DNA of 64,000 bases, from assembly GCA_041398565.1 (NCBI GenBank), contig JAWKUN010000002.1:1922001-1986000 (forward strand), written 5' to 3'. Source of the DNA: DATGPD01 sp041398565 (GTDB taxonomy: Bacteria; Planctomycetota; UBA1135; UBA2386). The translations under genes were made by a program, and so were the position numbers. Positions 43,662 through 53,693 of the stretch are shown piece after piece. Each line of letters starts with the position of its first letter. Position 1 is the first letter of the stretch. The notes below the pieces were generated by a model. That model did no database searches and was not told the origin of the DNA. It saw nothing but the letters and a program-made list of their open reading frames with translations.

Positions 43662-45077
43662 GTGTCCACGCTGCCTCCGCCCCCGTGGCCGCGCCGGTTC
43701 GGGCGCTTCGAACTGCTGCGCGAGATCGCGCGTGGCGCCATGGGGGTGGTGTTCGAGGCGACCCAGCTGGATCTGGCACGCCGAGTGGCGCTCAAGCTGC
43801 TGCCGGCGACGCACGCCCTGGACCCGAACCGGGTGGCGGCGTTCGCACAGGAAGTCCGCGCAGCGGCACGAGTGCGGCACCCCGGCTTGGTCGAGGTCTT
43901 CGACGGCGGGGTGCACGAGGACCAACCCTACCTGGCGATGGAGCTGGTGGCGGGGCGCTCGCTCGCCGAGCGCCTGCGCGAAGACGGCGTGTTGGCGCCG
44001 CTCGAGGCAGCACGGGTGGTCGCCGAGGTGGCACGCGCGGTGCACGCGTTGCACGAAGGCGGCGTCGTGCACCGCGACCTCAAGCCGGCCAACGTCCTGA
44101 TCGACGCCGCCGGGCGGGCGCGGGTCACCGACTTCGGCCTGGCCCTGCTGGCAGGCGCGGGCCTCGGCCAGGAAGACGGTGTGGTGGGGACACCTGGCTG
44201 CATGGCACCCGAGCAGATCGACGCGCGGGTGGGCGAGGTCGGACCGCGCAGCGACGTGTGGGCGATGGGATCTCTCTTGTTCCGGCTCCTCACGTCCGAA
44301 CCGCCGCACCTCGCGGCCACCCCGATCGAGCTCCTGCTGGCGGCGGCCGACCGGCCGGCTCGGACCCTGCGTAGCGTGCTGCCGAAGGCGCCGCCCGAGC
44401 TCGATGCCGTCGTGCGGCGCTGTCTTGCCCTCGATCCGGCCGAGCGCTTCGCCACCGCTGCCGAGCTGGCCGAGGAGCTCGAACGCTACCAGCGCGCCGA
44501 AGGGCTCACGCTGCGCCTGCCGGGTCCCTGGGCGCGCTTCCACAACTGGCGGCGCACGCATTTGGCGCTGGCGATCCACTTGCTCGCCATTCCCTTGCTG
44601 TGGGGAGTGGCGTTGCTCGACCACGTCGTGTGGCGTGTCACGGACGCCGAGTTCTTCGCCCGGATCAGCGGCATCGCGGCAGCATCGGTGGCCGTGAGCT
44701 TGCTCTGCGATCGGCTTCAGGGCGGTGCGCGCGGCGCCTGGCCGGTCGCCGTGTGGGTGGGCGCCGACGCGGTTGCGCTCGCGGCGGTGGCAGCGTGGGG
44801 CGATGGCCCTGGTTCGGCCGTAGTGCGCGCGTTCCCGGTGTTGATCGCCGCGTCGGCGCTGTGGCTGCGGCGCGACGTCGTGCTGCTGGCGACCGCCGCC
44901 TGCACGCTGGCCTACCTGGCGCTGGTCTTCCACGCGGAGTGGCACGCCACCGCCTGGCGCCAGCCGTCGGCCACCTACGTCATGACGGCGACCTCGTTCG
45001 CGCTGCTCGGCTGGATCGGGGCGCGTCTGATCGCTCGCGTCCGGCGTGTGCTGGCGTTCGCTGCCAGACGGCGGTGA
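43662..45077 (+). CDS. Membrane Ser/Thr protein kinase
   Basis: A 471-residue Hanks-type kinase starting at GTG 43662. The catalytic domain (~15-275) has the P-loop RGAMGVVFEA (first Gly replaced by Ala), catalytic Lys45 in RVALKLLP, VVHRDLKPANVL with Asp139, DFGLAL and GTPGCMAPEQI. The remainder (~295-465) has about six hydrophobic segments (LALAIHLLAIPLLWGVALL, VLIAASALWLRRDVVLLAT) with no extracellular sensor. It is divergent from the kelch gene. Such kinases are numerous in Planctomycetota and regulate unknown targets. All main catalytic residues are present. Confidence 0.93.
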   Translation: MSTLPPPPWPRRFGRFELLREIARGAMGVVFEATQLDLARRVALKLLPATHALDPNRVAAFAQEVRAAARVRHPGLVEVFDGGVHEDQPYLAMELVAGRSLAERLREDGVLAPLEAARVVAEVARAVHALHEGGVVHRDLKPANVLIDAAGRARVTDFGLALLAGAGLGQEDGVVGTPGCMAPEQIDARVGEVGPRSDVWAMGSLLFRLLTSEPPHLAATPIELLLAAADRPARTLRSVLPKAPPELDAVVRRCLALDPAERFATAAELAEELERYQRAEGLTLRLPGPWARFHNWRRTHLALAIHLLAIPLLWGVALLDHVVWRVTDAEFFARISGIAAASVAVSLLCDRLQGGARGAWPVAVWVGADAVALAAVAAWGDGPGSAVVRAFPVLIAASALWLRRDVVLLATAACTLAYLALVFHAEWHATAWRQPSATYVMTATSFALLGWIGARLIARVRRVLAFAARRR

Positions 45078-45323
45078 CGGTCGTTCGGGTGCGCGGCGGG
45101 TTGCGAGCATGCCGCCTTCCGCCGCGCGTTGCGCTGTTGTGATGGCGAAAGGGCGTGACACCCGAAGGTCTGGCCGACGCACGGGTTTGTGTCGCGTGTC
45201 GTGCGAGTGCCAACGCAGTTGCATCGGCGGCGCGATGTTCGCGCTGCCGCTCGGCACTGCAACGGTGCCGACTCTCGCACTCGACCCGCACCAGGCTCCA
45301 TCTCGTGGAGCCAGGGAGATGAC

Positions 45324-48300
45324 ATGCACATTCAGCGCCACATCGCGCTCACCGCCGCCCTCGCGGCCCTCTCACCTGCTCTTGCCGCACAGACCATCGT
45401 TCGCTTCGACATGGGGCAACCGGGAAGTCCGACCGTGCCCGGCTACAGCCGCGTGTACGCGACCTCTGTCTACAACTCGACGCTCGGCTTCGGCTGGCTC
45501 AGTGCCGTGTCCGGCGGCTTCGACGTCTCCGCGATCGACGCGAGGATCGTGCACAACCTGCATCCGAGCCTGATCCGCGACGGCAACTATGCGCCCACCG
45601 GTTCGACGTTCCGCGTCGGCGGACTGGCGCCGAATGCGCTCCACGATTGCGTCGTCTACCTGGGCGACGTGCGCAACGCCGGCGCCGTCCAGGGCATGTC
45701 GATCGTTGCTCAGAACGTGACCGTGGCATCCGGGCTGGCCGCGCGGACGACCACTGCCAAGGCGGGCTTCCACGCGTCGCTCGGTGGCTATCGGCGCGTC
45801 GCCTTCGTCACTGCCGCGGATGGCAACGGTCAGATCGACATCACGTTCGGGTCGGCTGGTGCCCAGGTCCCGGTGATCGGTGTGCAGGTCTACCCTCACG
45901 TCCAGCCGCCGGTGCGATTCGATCACACCGCGCAGGGTCTGGTGACCTCGAGCACCGACGCCCGCATCGTCGCCGCCGTCGGCAAGATGAACACGCACGA
46001 GTACGACGACGCTCGCGCCGAACTCGATGCTGCGTGGGCCGACCTCGCGAACTTGTCGGTGGACGCACGCCTGGCGCTGGCGTGGGGTTACGCCTGGTGG
46101 GTGGGTTGGCTGACCGGCGCCGAGGCGGACGTCGATCCGGTCCTGCTGCGCGACCCCCTCATGCCGGGGGGGCCGGGCATCATCGAGTCTCTCCTCACGA
46201 CCCTCGACCAGAACGACGCCTCGGTCGCTCTCCTGCTCGCCGAGACCCGCGACTTCGCCTGGGGCGAACTGTTCCTGGCCACCCGTGCCTACTCGCCCGC
46301 GGCGTTCCCCGAGAACCCGCGCTCGATCCTCCTCCCCACGCTCGGGGTCGGCGACATCAAGGCGAACTCGGGCGCCGGCGTGCAGCTCCTCGAGCAGATG
46401 GACTCCGACATCCTGAAGCTGCAGGCCGACCCGGCGCAGACGCAGAGTCCGTACTTCGCCAAAGCGCGGTTGCTCCTCGCGCGCAACATGTACGGCCGCA
46501 ACACGCACGTGGCGACCTCGGTGGACGAGGGCGGCCTTCAGAACTTGAGGGACTGGGATCGGTACTTCCTCGACCAGTACGACGCTCTCTGGACGCGCCT
46601 CGATCCGACGCCGTCGAACTCGTCTGCGCGCATCTACCCCAAGGCCATCGACCCTGCGGTCCAGGCTTGGCGCATGCGTACCTACGTGGACGACGATTTG
46701 GATACGGTTTACCCCGGCCGCGCCATGCAGGAGTGGAACGGCGTGCTTCCCCCCTTCTCGCAGAGCGAGTTCGACCAGGCTTGGTGGGCACCGCGCGTCA
46801 ACTTCACCGGGGCCAGTGGGCTGCCGGGGTGGGCGACGCATCAGTGGGCGTATGGGCGGATGTTGCGCCAGCTGGCACGCTGGTGGATCGAGAAGCGGAG
46901 CAAGGGCGTCGGCGGCCAGGAGTGGGGTGGCGGTGCCGGTGACGATGCCGAGGTGGCAGGCGTGCTGGGTTCGTGCCTGATCATCATGCAGGAGGGCAGC
47001 GACAACGCGGTGGAGAAGGGCGTGGCGGCCGTGCTCGAGGGCTCGCTTCTCTCGTCCGAGGTCAACGTCGATCAGGGCTACTGGGACGGCCCGGGCGGGA
47101 TCATCGATGCGGAGCACGGCGGCGAGTTCACGACCTATCCCCTGCGCGTCCTGACTTCGACAAACTTCGGGGACCCGTTCTACCTCGAGTTCGCCATGCG
47201 CTGCTTCCGCAACATGGACGAACAGGTGGACGCGCACCCGTGGACCGGAATCGCTCCTTTCACTCCGGCGTCCGCGCCGGTCGGGCTGCGTCACTTCAAG
47301 GCCATGCGCTTCGGTGCCAACGCCATCGAGACGTCGGGGAACGGCAACTTCGACGTCGACTTCGTCGAGAACATCAAGGCCGTGATTCCGGGACTCAGCG
47401 TGCTGGCCTACAGCGGCAACACGCGCGTCGAGCAGATCTGGCGCGAGTATGCCCACGCCTGGGCGCACGCGGCCGCGCACGCGGCCGGCAGCAACCTCCC
47501 CCTCAAGCCGGCCGGCGTGCTGCCGCCGACCCGCGACTTCGTCACCGGTGACCCCGGCGACAGCGGATTCTGGTACTGGGTGCCCCAGGTCGGCGAGGTG
47601 AACGGTGGCCAGCCACCCGCGGGCGGCGCCGTCGGCCTCAACTTCCCCGACATCTATGCCACCATGGTCGAGTTGCACCGCCGCACCGGCGACATCGAGC
47701 TGATCCAGGCCTTGGAACAGCTGATGGCCTTCATGGCCGGCACCTACACCAACAGCAGTCCCGGGAGCGACGGCTGGACGCAGAGCAAGCTGAACGGCGT
47801 GATCGGCAAGATCGCGCTGGATGCGCTGCCGTTCCTGTCGACGACGGGTCAAGGCGCTGCCAATCAACTCGTGTGCGACCACGGCGATGCCTACTCCCGA
47901 TACCTCAATCGGCATCGATTCGTGTGTCCCGCCGGCACTCCGAGCAAGGACGACGTCATGTATCCGCTGAGCCTGTATTCGGAGTGGTTGCGCTACTTCT
48001 GGCCGTTCGCCACGACGGCGGTCACCTACACCGACCGAGTCGCGACCGGCTCGTACGACGGGGCCGAGATCTCCGGGCAAGCGCTCCTGCACTTCACCCG
48101 CTCCGGCGCACCGTTCCGCTTCGGACCGAGCCAGGCCTTCACCTACTACGATCCGCTCTCGGTCGGCAACGGTCAGGCCGACGAGCTCGACTTCACCGTC
48201 CTGGTGAACGACCTCGATCTGGACGCCGCCGAGAACGGCGGCCTCGCCGCGCGTCTGCTCCTGTGCAACCAAGGGCCGACTGCGCGACGAGTCGGGATTC

Positions 48301-48806
48301 GGCCCTGGCAGTTGCCGCTCGGTGACTACGACGTGCACATGGGTCGGGATGCCGACTTCGACGACCTCATCGACCTCGGCTCGACGCCCATCTCCTTCGA
48401 CCTGTCGCATCCGGGGGAGCCGTTGATCAGCGCACTCGTCGGCCCGGGCCAGATCTACGTGGTCGAGTTCAGGCTGCAGACCGAGCGCTCGCTGTCGCTC
48501 CTGCCCGACCCGGCGGTCGGCCCTCGTGACATCAGTCTCGGTGCGAATGGCAGTGTCATCGTGCGCGTGCACAACGTGGGTGCGGCCGCGACAGGCAGCA
48601 TCCGTGTCACGGTGCAGAAGTCCGGTGACCCGGTGTCGGCGGCGGTCGCGGTCGCCTCCATCCCTGCCCCCCTCGACCTGCAGCCGCGCTTCGTCGACGT
48701 GACGGTGCCGTACAACGCCGTTGCCGGCGACAAGATCACCGCGTTTCTCAACGTGGTGGGGGGCCAGATCACGACGGCCAACGACTCCGCGAAGGCCGAC
48801 TTGTAG
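45324..48806 (+). CDS. Large exported protein, galactose-binding-like N-domain, unknown
   Basis: A 1160-residue exported protein from ATG 45324 (signal LTAALAALSPALAAQ). Residues ~20-195 look like the galactose-binding-like fold seen at the start of rhamnogalacturonan and other glycan-active enzymes (IVRFDMGQPGSPTVPGYSRV, HDCVVYLGDVRNAG, VPVIGVQVYPHV). Residues ~215-900 are mostly helical with many Trp, Asp and Tyr (AGDDAEVAGVLGSCLIIMQE, QGYWDGPGGIIDAEHGGEF, DPFYLEFAMRCFRNMDEQVD), which fits an alpha/alpha-barrel glycan hydrolase or lyase but gives no named family. The C-terminal ~100 residues resemble a CARDB-type sandwich (VTVQKSGDPVSAAVAVASIP). The carbohydrate role is inference. The preceding 246 bases hold no evident gene. 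Confidence 0.78.
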   Translation: MHIQRHIALTAALAALSPALAAQTIVRFDMGQPGSPTVPGYSRVYATSVYNSTLGFGWLSAVSGGFDVSAIDARIVHNLHPSLIRDGNYAPTGSTFRVGGLAPNALHDCVVYLGDVRNAGAVQGMSIVAQNVTVASGLAARTTTAKAGFHASLGGYRRVAFVTAADGNGQIDITFGSAGAQVPVIGVQVYPHVQPPVRFDHTAQGLVTSSTDARIVAAVGKMNTHEYDDARAELDAAWADLANLSVDARLALAWGYAWWVGWLTGAEADVDPVLLRDPLMPGGPGIIESLLTTLDQNDASVALLLAETRDFAWGELFLATRAYSPAAFPENPRSILLPTLGVGDIKANSGAGVQLLEQMDSDILKLQADPAQTQSPYFAKARLLLARNMYGRNTHVATSVDEGGLQNLRDWDRYFLDQYDALWTRLDPTPSNSSARIYPKAIDPAVQAWRMRTYVDDDLDTVYPGRAMQEWNGVLPPFSQSEFDQAWWAPRVNFTGASGLPGWATHQWAYGRMLRQLARWWIEKRSKGVGGQEWGGGAGDDAEVAGVLGSCLIIMQEGSDNAVEKGVAAVLEGSLLSSEVNVDQGYWDGPGGIIDAEHGGEFTTYPLRVLTSTNFGDPFYLEFAMRCFRNMDEQVDAHPWTGIAPFTPASAPVGLRHFKAMRFGANAIETSGNGNFDVDFVENIKAVIPGLSVLAYSGNTRVEQIWREYAHAWAHAAAHAAGSNLPLKPAGVLPPTRDFVTGDPGDSGFWYWVPQVGEVNGGQPPAGGAVGLNFPDIYATMVELHRRTGDIELIQALEQLMAFMAGTYTNSSPGSDGWTQSKLNGVIGKIALDALPFLSTTGQGAANQLVCDHGDAYSRYLNRHRFVCPAGTPSKDDVMYPLSLYSEWLRYFWPFATTAVTYTDRVATGSYDGAEISGQALLHFTRSGAPFRFGPSQAFTYYDPLSVGNGQADELDFTVLVNDLDLDAAENGGLAARLLLCNQGPTARRVGIRPWQLPLGDYDVHMGRDADFDDLIDLGSTPISFDLSHPGEPLISALVGPGQIYVVEFRLQTERSLSLLPDPAVGPRDISLGANGSVIVRVHNVGAAATGSIRVTVQKSGDPVSAAVAVASIPAPLDLQPRFVDVTVPYNAVAGDKITAFLNVVGGQITTANDSAKADL

Positions 48807-49137
48807 GCGACCCACCGCAGCCCGCGGTCGTACCGGAACAGTGCGGCGGGGCGCTTGGCCCCCGACCGAATGGGCCGCCGGCGACTTGATGGCTGGCTTA
48901 TGGCGGGCTTGCGGTGCGGTCGGGCGCGGCGGATCCGGCCCCGGGGAGGACGGGCCACCACGTGCGCGCGGAAGCGCCACACTTGGGCCCGGTGCGGCTT
49001 CGGTCCCACGAGCCGTCGCCCAGGGTGGCGCGTGCCCGGCTCCGATTCCTTCGTGCCGCGCTTTTCTGTCACTCTCGGAGGATGCTCCGCGGCAACTGGG
49101 AGTCCCCCCCTTCTCCGTCACAGAAATCCCCTCTCTC
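48807..49137. other. Intergenic region, no gene seen
   Basis: A 331-base GC-rich gap between two co-directional exported-protein genes. Short frames on both strands are shadows. I see no convincing hairpin or promoter. Confidence 0.4.
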
Positions 49138-50958
49138 ATGCGCGTGCCCAAGACGCTCTCCATCCTCTTGCTGGCGGCGACCTCTGCGTCGGCCCAGACC
49201 CTACCTTCCTACGTGGTGACGCACGATTGGCCATCGGCGGCTCCGCCGAGCGACTTCGACCGCGTCGTGGTCGGCAACTTCGTCGGCGACCAGGATCGCA
49301 GCGTCATGCTGCTGGCGGACGGGCAAGTATGGTTCGACTACGCGCCGGCGGTGCACGAGTTCGTGCGGGCCATGCCCTTGCCCGGTTCGTGCGTCTTGAA
49401 CGACGTGGCGACCCTGGAACCGGTGGCGGCGACCGGCAAGGCGACCCTTCTCGGCGTCGGCAGCTGGGGCCTGGTGGAGGCCACCTACGAGACTCCGCTG
49501 CCGCCCAACGACCCGTATCTCTCTCTCGTCACCCACTCCATCAGCGACGGCTGGCTGGGGGCGAGCCGCGTGGTGGCACGCCGTCAGGACGCGACCACCG
49601 TCGTCGTCGCGGGCCTGAGTGCCGACAGGCACACGCTCATGGTCGGCACCATCTCGGGTGGCGTGTTCAGCCAAGGCGCGACCAAGGTCTACGCCAGCGC
49701 CGAGGTCCAGGACATCGACCTGTTGTTCTGGGAGAGTCCCACCAGCCTGCGCATCGCCGCCCTGGTCGGGGCGCATCTGCGCATCCTCAACCAGAACACG
49801 GTCCAACTCGCACTCGTCACCGGCACGACGGTGGGTGGTGACCTCACCGTCTTGCACGACACGTCGTCGCCGACTGCCGAGAGTGTCGCCTGGGCTCGGC
49901 ACGAGCCGGCTGGCAGCGGCTGGGATCTCGTCGTTGCCGCGCAGGCGCAGACGCAGACAGTGCCGCTGACCCTCACCCTCGCCGGCATCGGTGCCACCAA
50001 CCAGTACGACCTCTGCGGCATCGCCGGCGGACTCACCACGGCCGACGGCTACGCCGACATCGTCGTGTCCCAGCGCACGACGCGTGAGGTGATCCTTGTC
50101 GACCGTCGCTACGTCGAGGGTTCCTTGGATCTCGGCATCCAAGCCGCCCTCAGCCTGTCGGCGAACCCGGCGACCGCGCAGCCGGAACTGAGCGCAGTGC
50201 CCGCCTTCTACGATCTCGACAACGACGGGGACGCCGACGTGCTCGCTGCCGACGAGAACGGTGCGTTCGTGGACCGGACCGTCCTCTTCGGCGGTCTGCG
50301 CGAGGAGCTGTATCCGGGCGCTTCGGTGGTCGTCCCGTCCATCGATTGGTTGCGCTACTGTCCCGACGCGAACGATGGGCCGGTGCTGGACATCGTGTTG
50401 GGGTCGCTCGGTACTTCCGTGAACCAGGTCGAGGTCGCGGTGTGGTGGGAAGACGCGGAGAACGAGGGCATGGAGCCCGAGACCATCCATTGGCAGTTCT
50501 TCGACTATCTCAATCCCTCCGACCCGACCCAGCGCTACGCCCGCGTGGTTGTCGATCCCGTGCCTGCCGAGTCGTTGCTCGGCGAGCGGTACTGGGAGGC
50601 GGACAACCACCTGTGGGGCGAAGTGCGCTTCTTGGACGCGCAAGGAATTCAGGTCGGGCCGACCTCGCGCTTCGGCCTGCGCGTCGCGGACTTCGAGAGT
50701 CCCGAGAACGAGGATGACGAGGTCGATCCGACGGACTTCCCGCACCTGCAGCAGCAGGGTGGGGCGATGCAGGGGCTGATCAGGCACTACGCGCAGAACG
50801 GCAGCGCCGGGCCGGTCCATCCGCACCCGTCGGGCCGGCAATTCGGCGGTGCGACCACCTTCCCGCCGAACCTGCCACCCGGCAAGGGCGCCAAGCCGCC
50901 GAACAAGGTTTCGCCCCCGAAGTCGACGCAGGCGCTCGGCAGCGTGCAGCAGAACTGA
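49138..50958 (+). CDS. Exported FG-GAP-like beta-propeller protein
   Basis: A 606-residue exported protein from ATG 49138 (signal TLSILLLAATSASAQ). The body has repeated beta units with D-x-D-x-D-G-type loops, the clearest being FYDLDNDGDADVLAADENGA, and others such as DRVVVGNFVGDQDRSVMLLA and GLTTADGYADIVVSQRT; this is the FG-GAP/VCBS style of integrin-like propellers that bind calcium. The last ~50 residues are Pro/Gly/Lys-rich. No enzyme motif is found. It is convergent with the CHAT gene, whose stop is 15 bases beyond this one. Confidence 0.78.
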   Translation: MRVPKTLSILLLAATSASAQTLPSYVVTHDWPSAAPPSDFDRVVVGNFVGDQDRSVMLLADGQVWFDYAPAVHEFVRAMPLPGSCVLNDVATLEPVAATGKATLLGVGSWGLVEATYETPLPPNDPYLSLVTHSISDGWLGASRVVARRQDATTVVVAGLSADRHTLMVGTISGGVFSQGATKVYASAEVQDIDLLFWESPTSLRIAALVGAHLRILNQNTVQLALVTGTTVGGDLTVLHDTSSPTAESVAWARHEPAGSGWDLVVAAQAQTQTVPLTLTLAGIGATNQYDLCGIAGGLTTADGYADIVVSQRTTREVILVDRRYVEGSLDLGIQAALSLSANPATAQPELSAVPAFYDLDNDGDADVLAADENGAFVDRTVLFGGLREELYPGASVVVPSIDWLRYCPDANDGPVLDIVLGSLGTSVNQVEVAVWWEDAENEGMEPETIHWQFFDYLNPSDPTQRYARVVVDPVPAESLLGERYWEADNHLWGEVRFLDAQGIQVGPTSRFGLRVADFESPENEDDEVDPTDFPHLQQQGGAMQGLIRHYAQNGSAGPVHPHPSGRQFGGATTFPPNLPPGKGAKPPNKVSPPKSTQALGSVQQN

Positions 50959-50973
50959 AGCCGCCCGCCTCGG

Positions 50974-53670
50974 TCAGGGCGTCGGGGCCCGTCGCCGACC
51001 CAACCACAGCGCTGTTCCAACCAGCGCGACAGCGACAGCGACCCAAGCAGCGACGTGGGGTCCCGTCGCTGTCGCGTCTGGGTTCGACGCGGCGCCGGCT
51101 GCCGGCGCGGGCGTTCCCACGGCGCTGGCTGGTTCGCGGCCTGGCGCCGCCGCCTGAGCCCGGCCCCACGGCACGATGTGCGCCAAGCCCCACGTCTCGA
51201 TCGTCGCGTCGTGGAAGCGCCCGACACCGTCGGCGTCGGCCGCGAGTGCCTCGCGTGCCTGACGCAGCGCCTCCGCCGTCGAGTGGCCGGACAGCAGCGC
51301 CGGGGTGGCGATGCCCCACAGTGCGGCGACGCGACTCTTGCGCAGGGGGGCCCGCGACTGCACCAGGGTGTGCGCACCGGCGGCGATGAAGGCGTTGCCG
51401 AGGTTGGCGAGTTGGTCGTCACCCAGCCGCCGCGGTCCGAGACCGATGCTGCAGGCCGAGAGCACGACGACGCCCGGTGCGTGCAAGCGCAGCACGTCGT
51501 CCTCGCGCAACACACCGTCCGCGTGCTGCTGGTCCGCGGTGAGCGCCAGGCCCCGTAGCGTCTCGCGGCCGAAATCGGCCTCGCTGGCGTGCGCCATCAG
51601 ATGCACGATGGCGAACGAGGCGAGGTCTGACTGCGCCAGGTCTTGCGGCGAGAGGTCGTCATCGCTGCGGACGAGCGCCGCGGTGGCGGTGCTGGTCAAG
51701 GCGGCGATCTCGGCGTTGGAAAGGGCCAGAGGCTCTGCGCCCCGCGGCAGGGGCGATGGCGCGATGTTGGCGAACAGGGCCAGCTGGCGCTGCGGTCGGC
51801 GTTGGTCGAGGCGCCGCGCTTCGAGTGCCTCGACGACCGGCAGTGCCGCCAGGGTGGCGACCGCGTGCGACTGGCCGAGCAACCGATCGCTGTCCGGCGG
51901 CAGCAGCGCTTCGATCGCCAAGTTCTTCAGGAAGTTGTTGCCGCAGAACGTGAACCCGCGCCACGTCGCGATGCGTTGGCGCACGGCCGCCGGCATGACG
52001 AGGGCGCATGTGGTGCGTGCCAGGTCTTGCAGGTGCGCTTCGTCCGGTCGGAGCCGCAACAGCTCGCGCATGAACTCGGCGCAGATGCCCTCCAGCTCGG
52101 TGCGCGCGCCCGTCGTTTCGTGGGCGAGGTCACCATCGGGCGCGATCGTGAACAGGTGGCCGCCGTAGCGGGACGGCCAGTAGAGGACGATGCCGAGGTC
52201 TGGCCCGCACAGGGAGGTCTGGCCGAGCCACGTGCGCTGGTTGCCCGGCAACCCGTCTTCCGCCGCGGTCGCGTCGGCGGCCGATGAGTCGCCCAGCTGC
52301 TGCTGCAGGCGCCGCTGCAAGCTGCCGACCGACTGTACCCAGAGCACGACGTCGAGCGCTTCGCCGACAGCGAGTGGGTCGAGTGCCAGTGTCAAGTCGA
52401 TGGCGTCGCCGACCAGCTGCGCCCACGCCTCGAAGTGAAGGAAACCGACGCCGCCGGGTCGCACCGTCGAGTGCTGCACCCGGCGGCGCAAAGCGGCGAG
52501 GACGTCGAGGACCTCGCGCCGTGTCGTTTGCAGGCGAGTCGGATCCCCTTGCGCCAGGGTGAGGCGGCTGAGCAAGCTGGCCAGGCTGGCGCGCAGGTCG
52601 AGGTCGTCTGCGCGCACGACGCCGACCGTGGCCTGTAGATCGGCGGTCGCTTCTGCCGAACGCCCGCTCTGCAAGAGGGCTTCGATGCGCAGCACTTGGC
52701 CGCGCAACCAGGTGGCGCGCGGCGTCGGAGGCTCCCAGGTCGAAGGCTGGCCTGACAGCTCGGTCAGGGCGTCGTCGGGGCGGTCGAGGGCGAGCAGCGC
52801 GGTGGCCGACATTTGGCTGCGGTCGGCCGTCGCCATGTCGTCCACTGTCTGGCCATCGCGTGCCCGCATTTGCGCGACGCGGGCCACGACGTCGTCGAAC
52901 CGATCGGTTGCCAGGAGCTGCGCCAGTTCTTCGGCATCGAGGTAGGCCTGCACGCGCGCGTCGCTCTCCTCGCCGGCCGCGGTGCGCGCTGCTTGCAGAG
53001 TCGTCGCGGCCTGGTCGGGCAGTCCCAGGCGGCGCCAGCGCTCGGTACGCGCCAAGTTCTCGACGGCCAGATCGGCGCCTTCCAGCTCGCGGTCGTCGAA
53101 GGCGTGCAAGAGGAGGTCGGCGAGTGGCCAGTCTTGGCGATCGCAGCAGACGTGCATCAGGACGCGCGCGCACTCGGCCAGGTGGCGCTCGTCCATGGGG
53201 CCGCGCGCAAGGGCGAGCAACTCGTCCACGGCGCCGGCGAGGAAGCCATCAGGCACGAGCGCGTCATGCGTGGCGGCGAGTGCCTGCGCGTAGACCAACT
53301 TGACGCGGTCGTCGACGGCGTCGCTCGTGCGGCGCACCGCACGCAGGGCCAGAGCGGTGAGGTCGCACAACGACCGCGAGCCTGCAGGTTCGCCGCGTCC
53401 GGCCAAGGCGGCGACCCGATCGGCGAACTCGGCACTCTCGTGAGCGGACAGCGCTCCGGTCTCGGCCATCGCGATCAGCTCTGTGAGTGGTGCCGACGTT
53501 CCGCGAGGTGCCCTGACCGGAGTCGGCTCCGCCGTGCCGGCGTCCGGCGGCTTGGCCTCGGCGACCGGGATCGCTTGTGCCTCGATCGCGGGCGCCGGCT
53601 GCCGCCACCGGGACCACGTCAGTACCACTGCTGCCAGCGCGCAGGCGACGAGGCCCATGGCGGTGGTCAC
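50974..53670 (-). CDS. Membrane-anchored CHAT-domain (caspase-like) protein
   Basis: An ~898-residue protein; GTG 53670 or ATG 53658 starts it, since the frame further upstream overlaps the anti-sigma gene. A membrane helix lies at the N-terminus (MGLVACALAAVVLTW). Residues ~100-500 are TPR-like helices (DDVVARVAQMRARDG, ALDRPDDALTELSGQ). Residues ~520-850 are a CHAT domain with the catalytic pair His694 in VHLMAHASEADF and Cys740 in VVVLSACSIGLGP. A second membrane helix, HVAAWVAVAVALVGTALWL, and a basic tail close the protein. CHAT proteases include separase-like and TPR-CHAT effectors. It is the third gene after an ECF sigma factor and an anti-sigma-like gene, so a role in releasing sigma is likely. 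Whether the CHAT domain faces the periplasm or cytoplasm is ambiguous. Confidence 0.9.
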   Translation of the reverse strand: MTTAMGLVACALAAVVLTWSRWRQPAPAIEAQAIPVAEAKPPDAGTAEPTPVRAPRGTSAPLTELIAMAETGALSAHESAEFADRVAALAGRGEPAGSRSLCDLTALALRAVRRTSDAVDDRVKLVYAQALAATHDALVPDGFLAGAVDELLALARGPMDERHLAECARVLMHVCCDRQDWPLADLLLHAFDDRELEGADLAVENLARTERWRRLGLPDQAATTLQAARTAAGEESDARVQAYLDAEELAQLLATDRFDDVVARVAQMRARDGQTVDDMATADRSQMSATALLALDRPDDALTELSGQPSTWEPPTPRATWLRGQVLRIEALLQSGRSAEATADLQATVGVVRADDLDLRASLASLLSRLTLAQGDPTRLQTTRREVLDVLAALRRRVQHSTVRPGGVGFLHFEAWAQLVGDAIDLTLALDPLAVGEALDVVLWVQSVGSLQRRLQQQLGDSSAADATAAEDGLPGNQRTWLGQTSLCGPDLGIVLYWPSRYGGHLFTIAPDGDLAHETTGARTELEGICAEFMRELLRLRPDEAHLQDLARTTCALVMPAAVRQRIATWRGFTFCGNNFLKNLAIEALLPPDSDRLLGQSHAVATLAALPVVEALEARRLDQRRPQRQLALFANIAPSPLPRGAEPLALSNAEIAALTSTATAALVRSDDDLSPQDLAQSDLASFAIVHLMAHASEADFGRETLRGLALTADQQHADGVLREDDVLRLHAPGVVVLSACSIGLGPRRLGDDQLANLGNAFIAAGAHTLVQSRAPLRKSRVAALWGIATPALLSGHSTAEALRQAREALAADADGVGRFHDATIETWGLAHIVPWGRAQAAAPGREPASAVGTPAPAAGAASNPDATATGPHVAAWVAVAVALVGTALWLGRRRAPTP

Positions 53671-53693
53671 GGCGCCCCCCGCCGGGCGCCAAC

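Noticed and set aside
45372..49163. A 1263-codon minus-strand open frame
   Set aside because: Antisense to an exported protein with signal peptide. Arg/Gly/Val/His-rich product, no domain.
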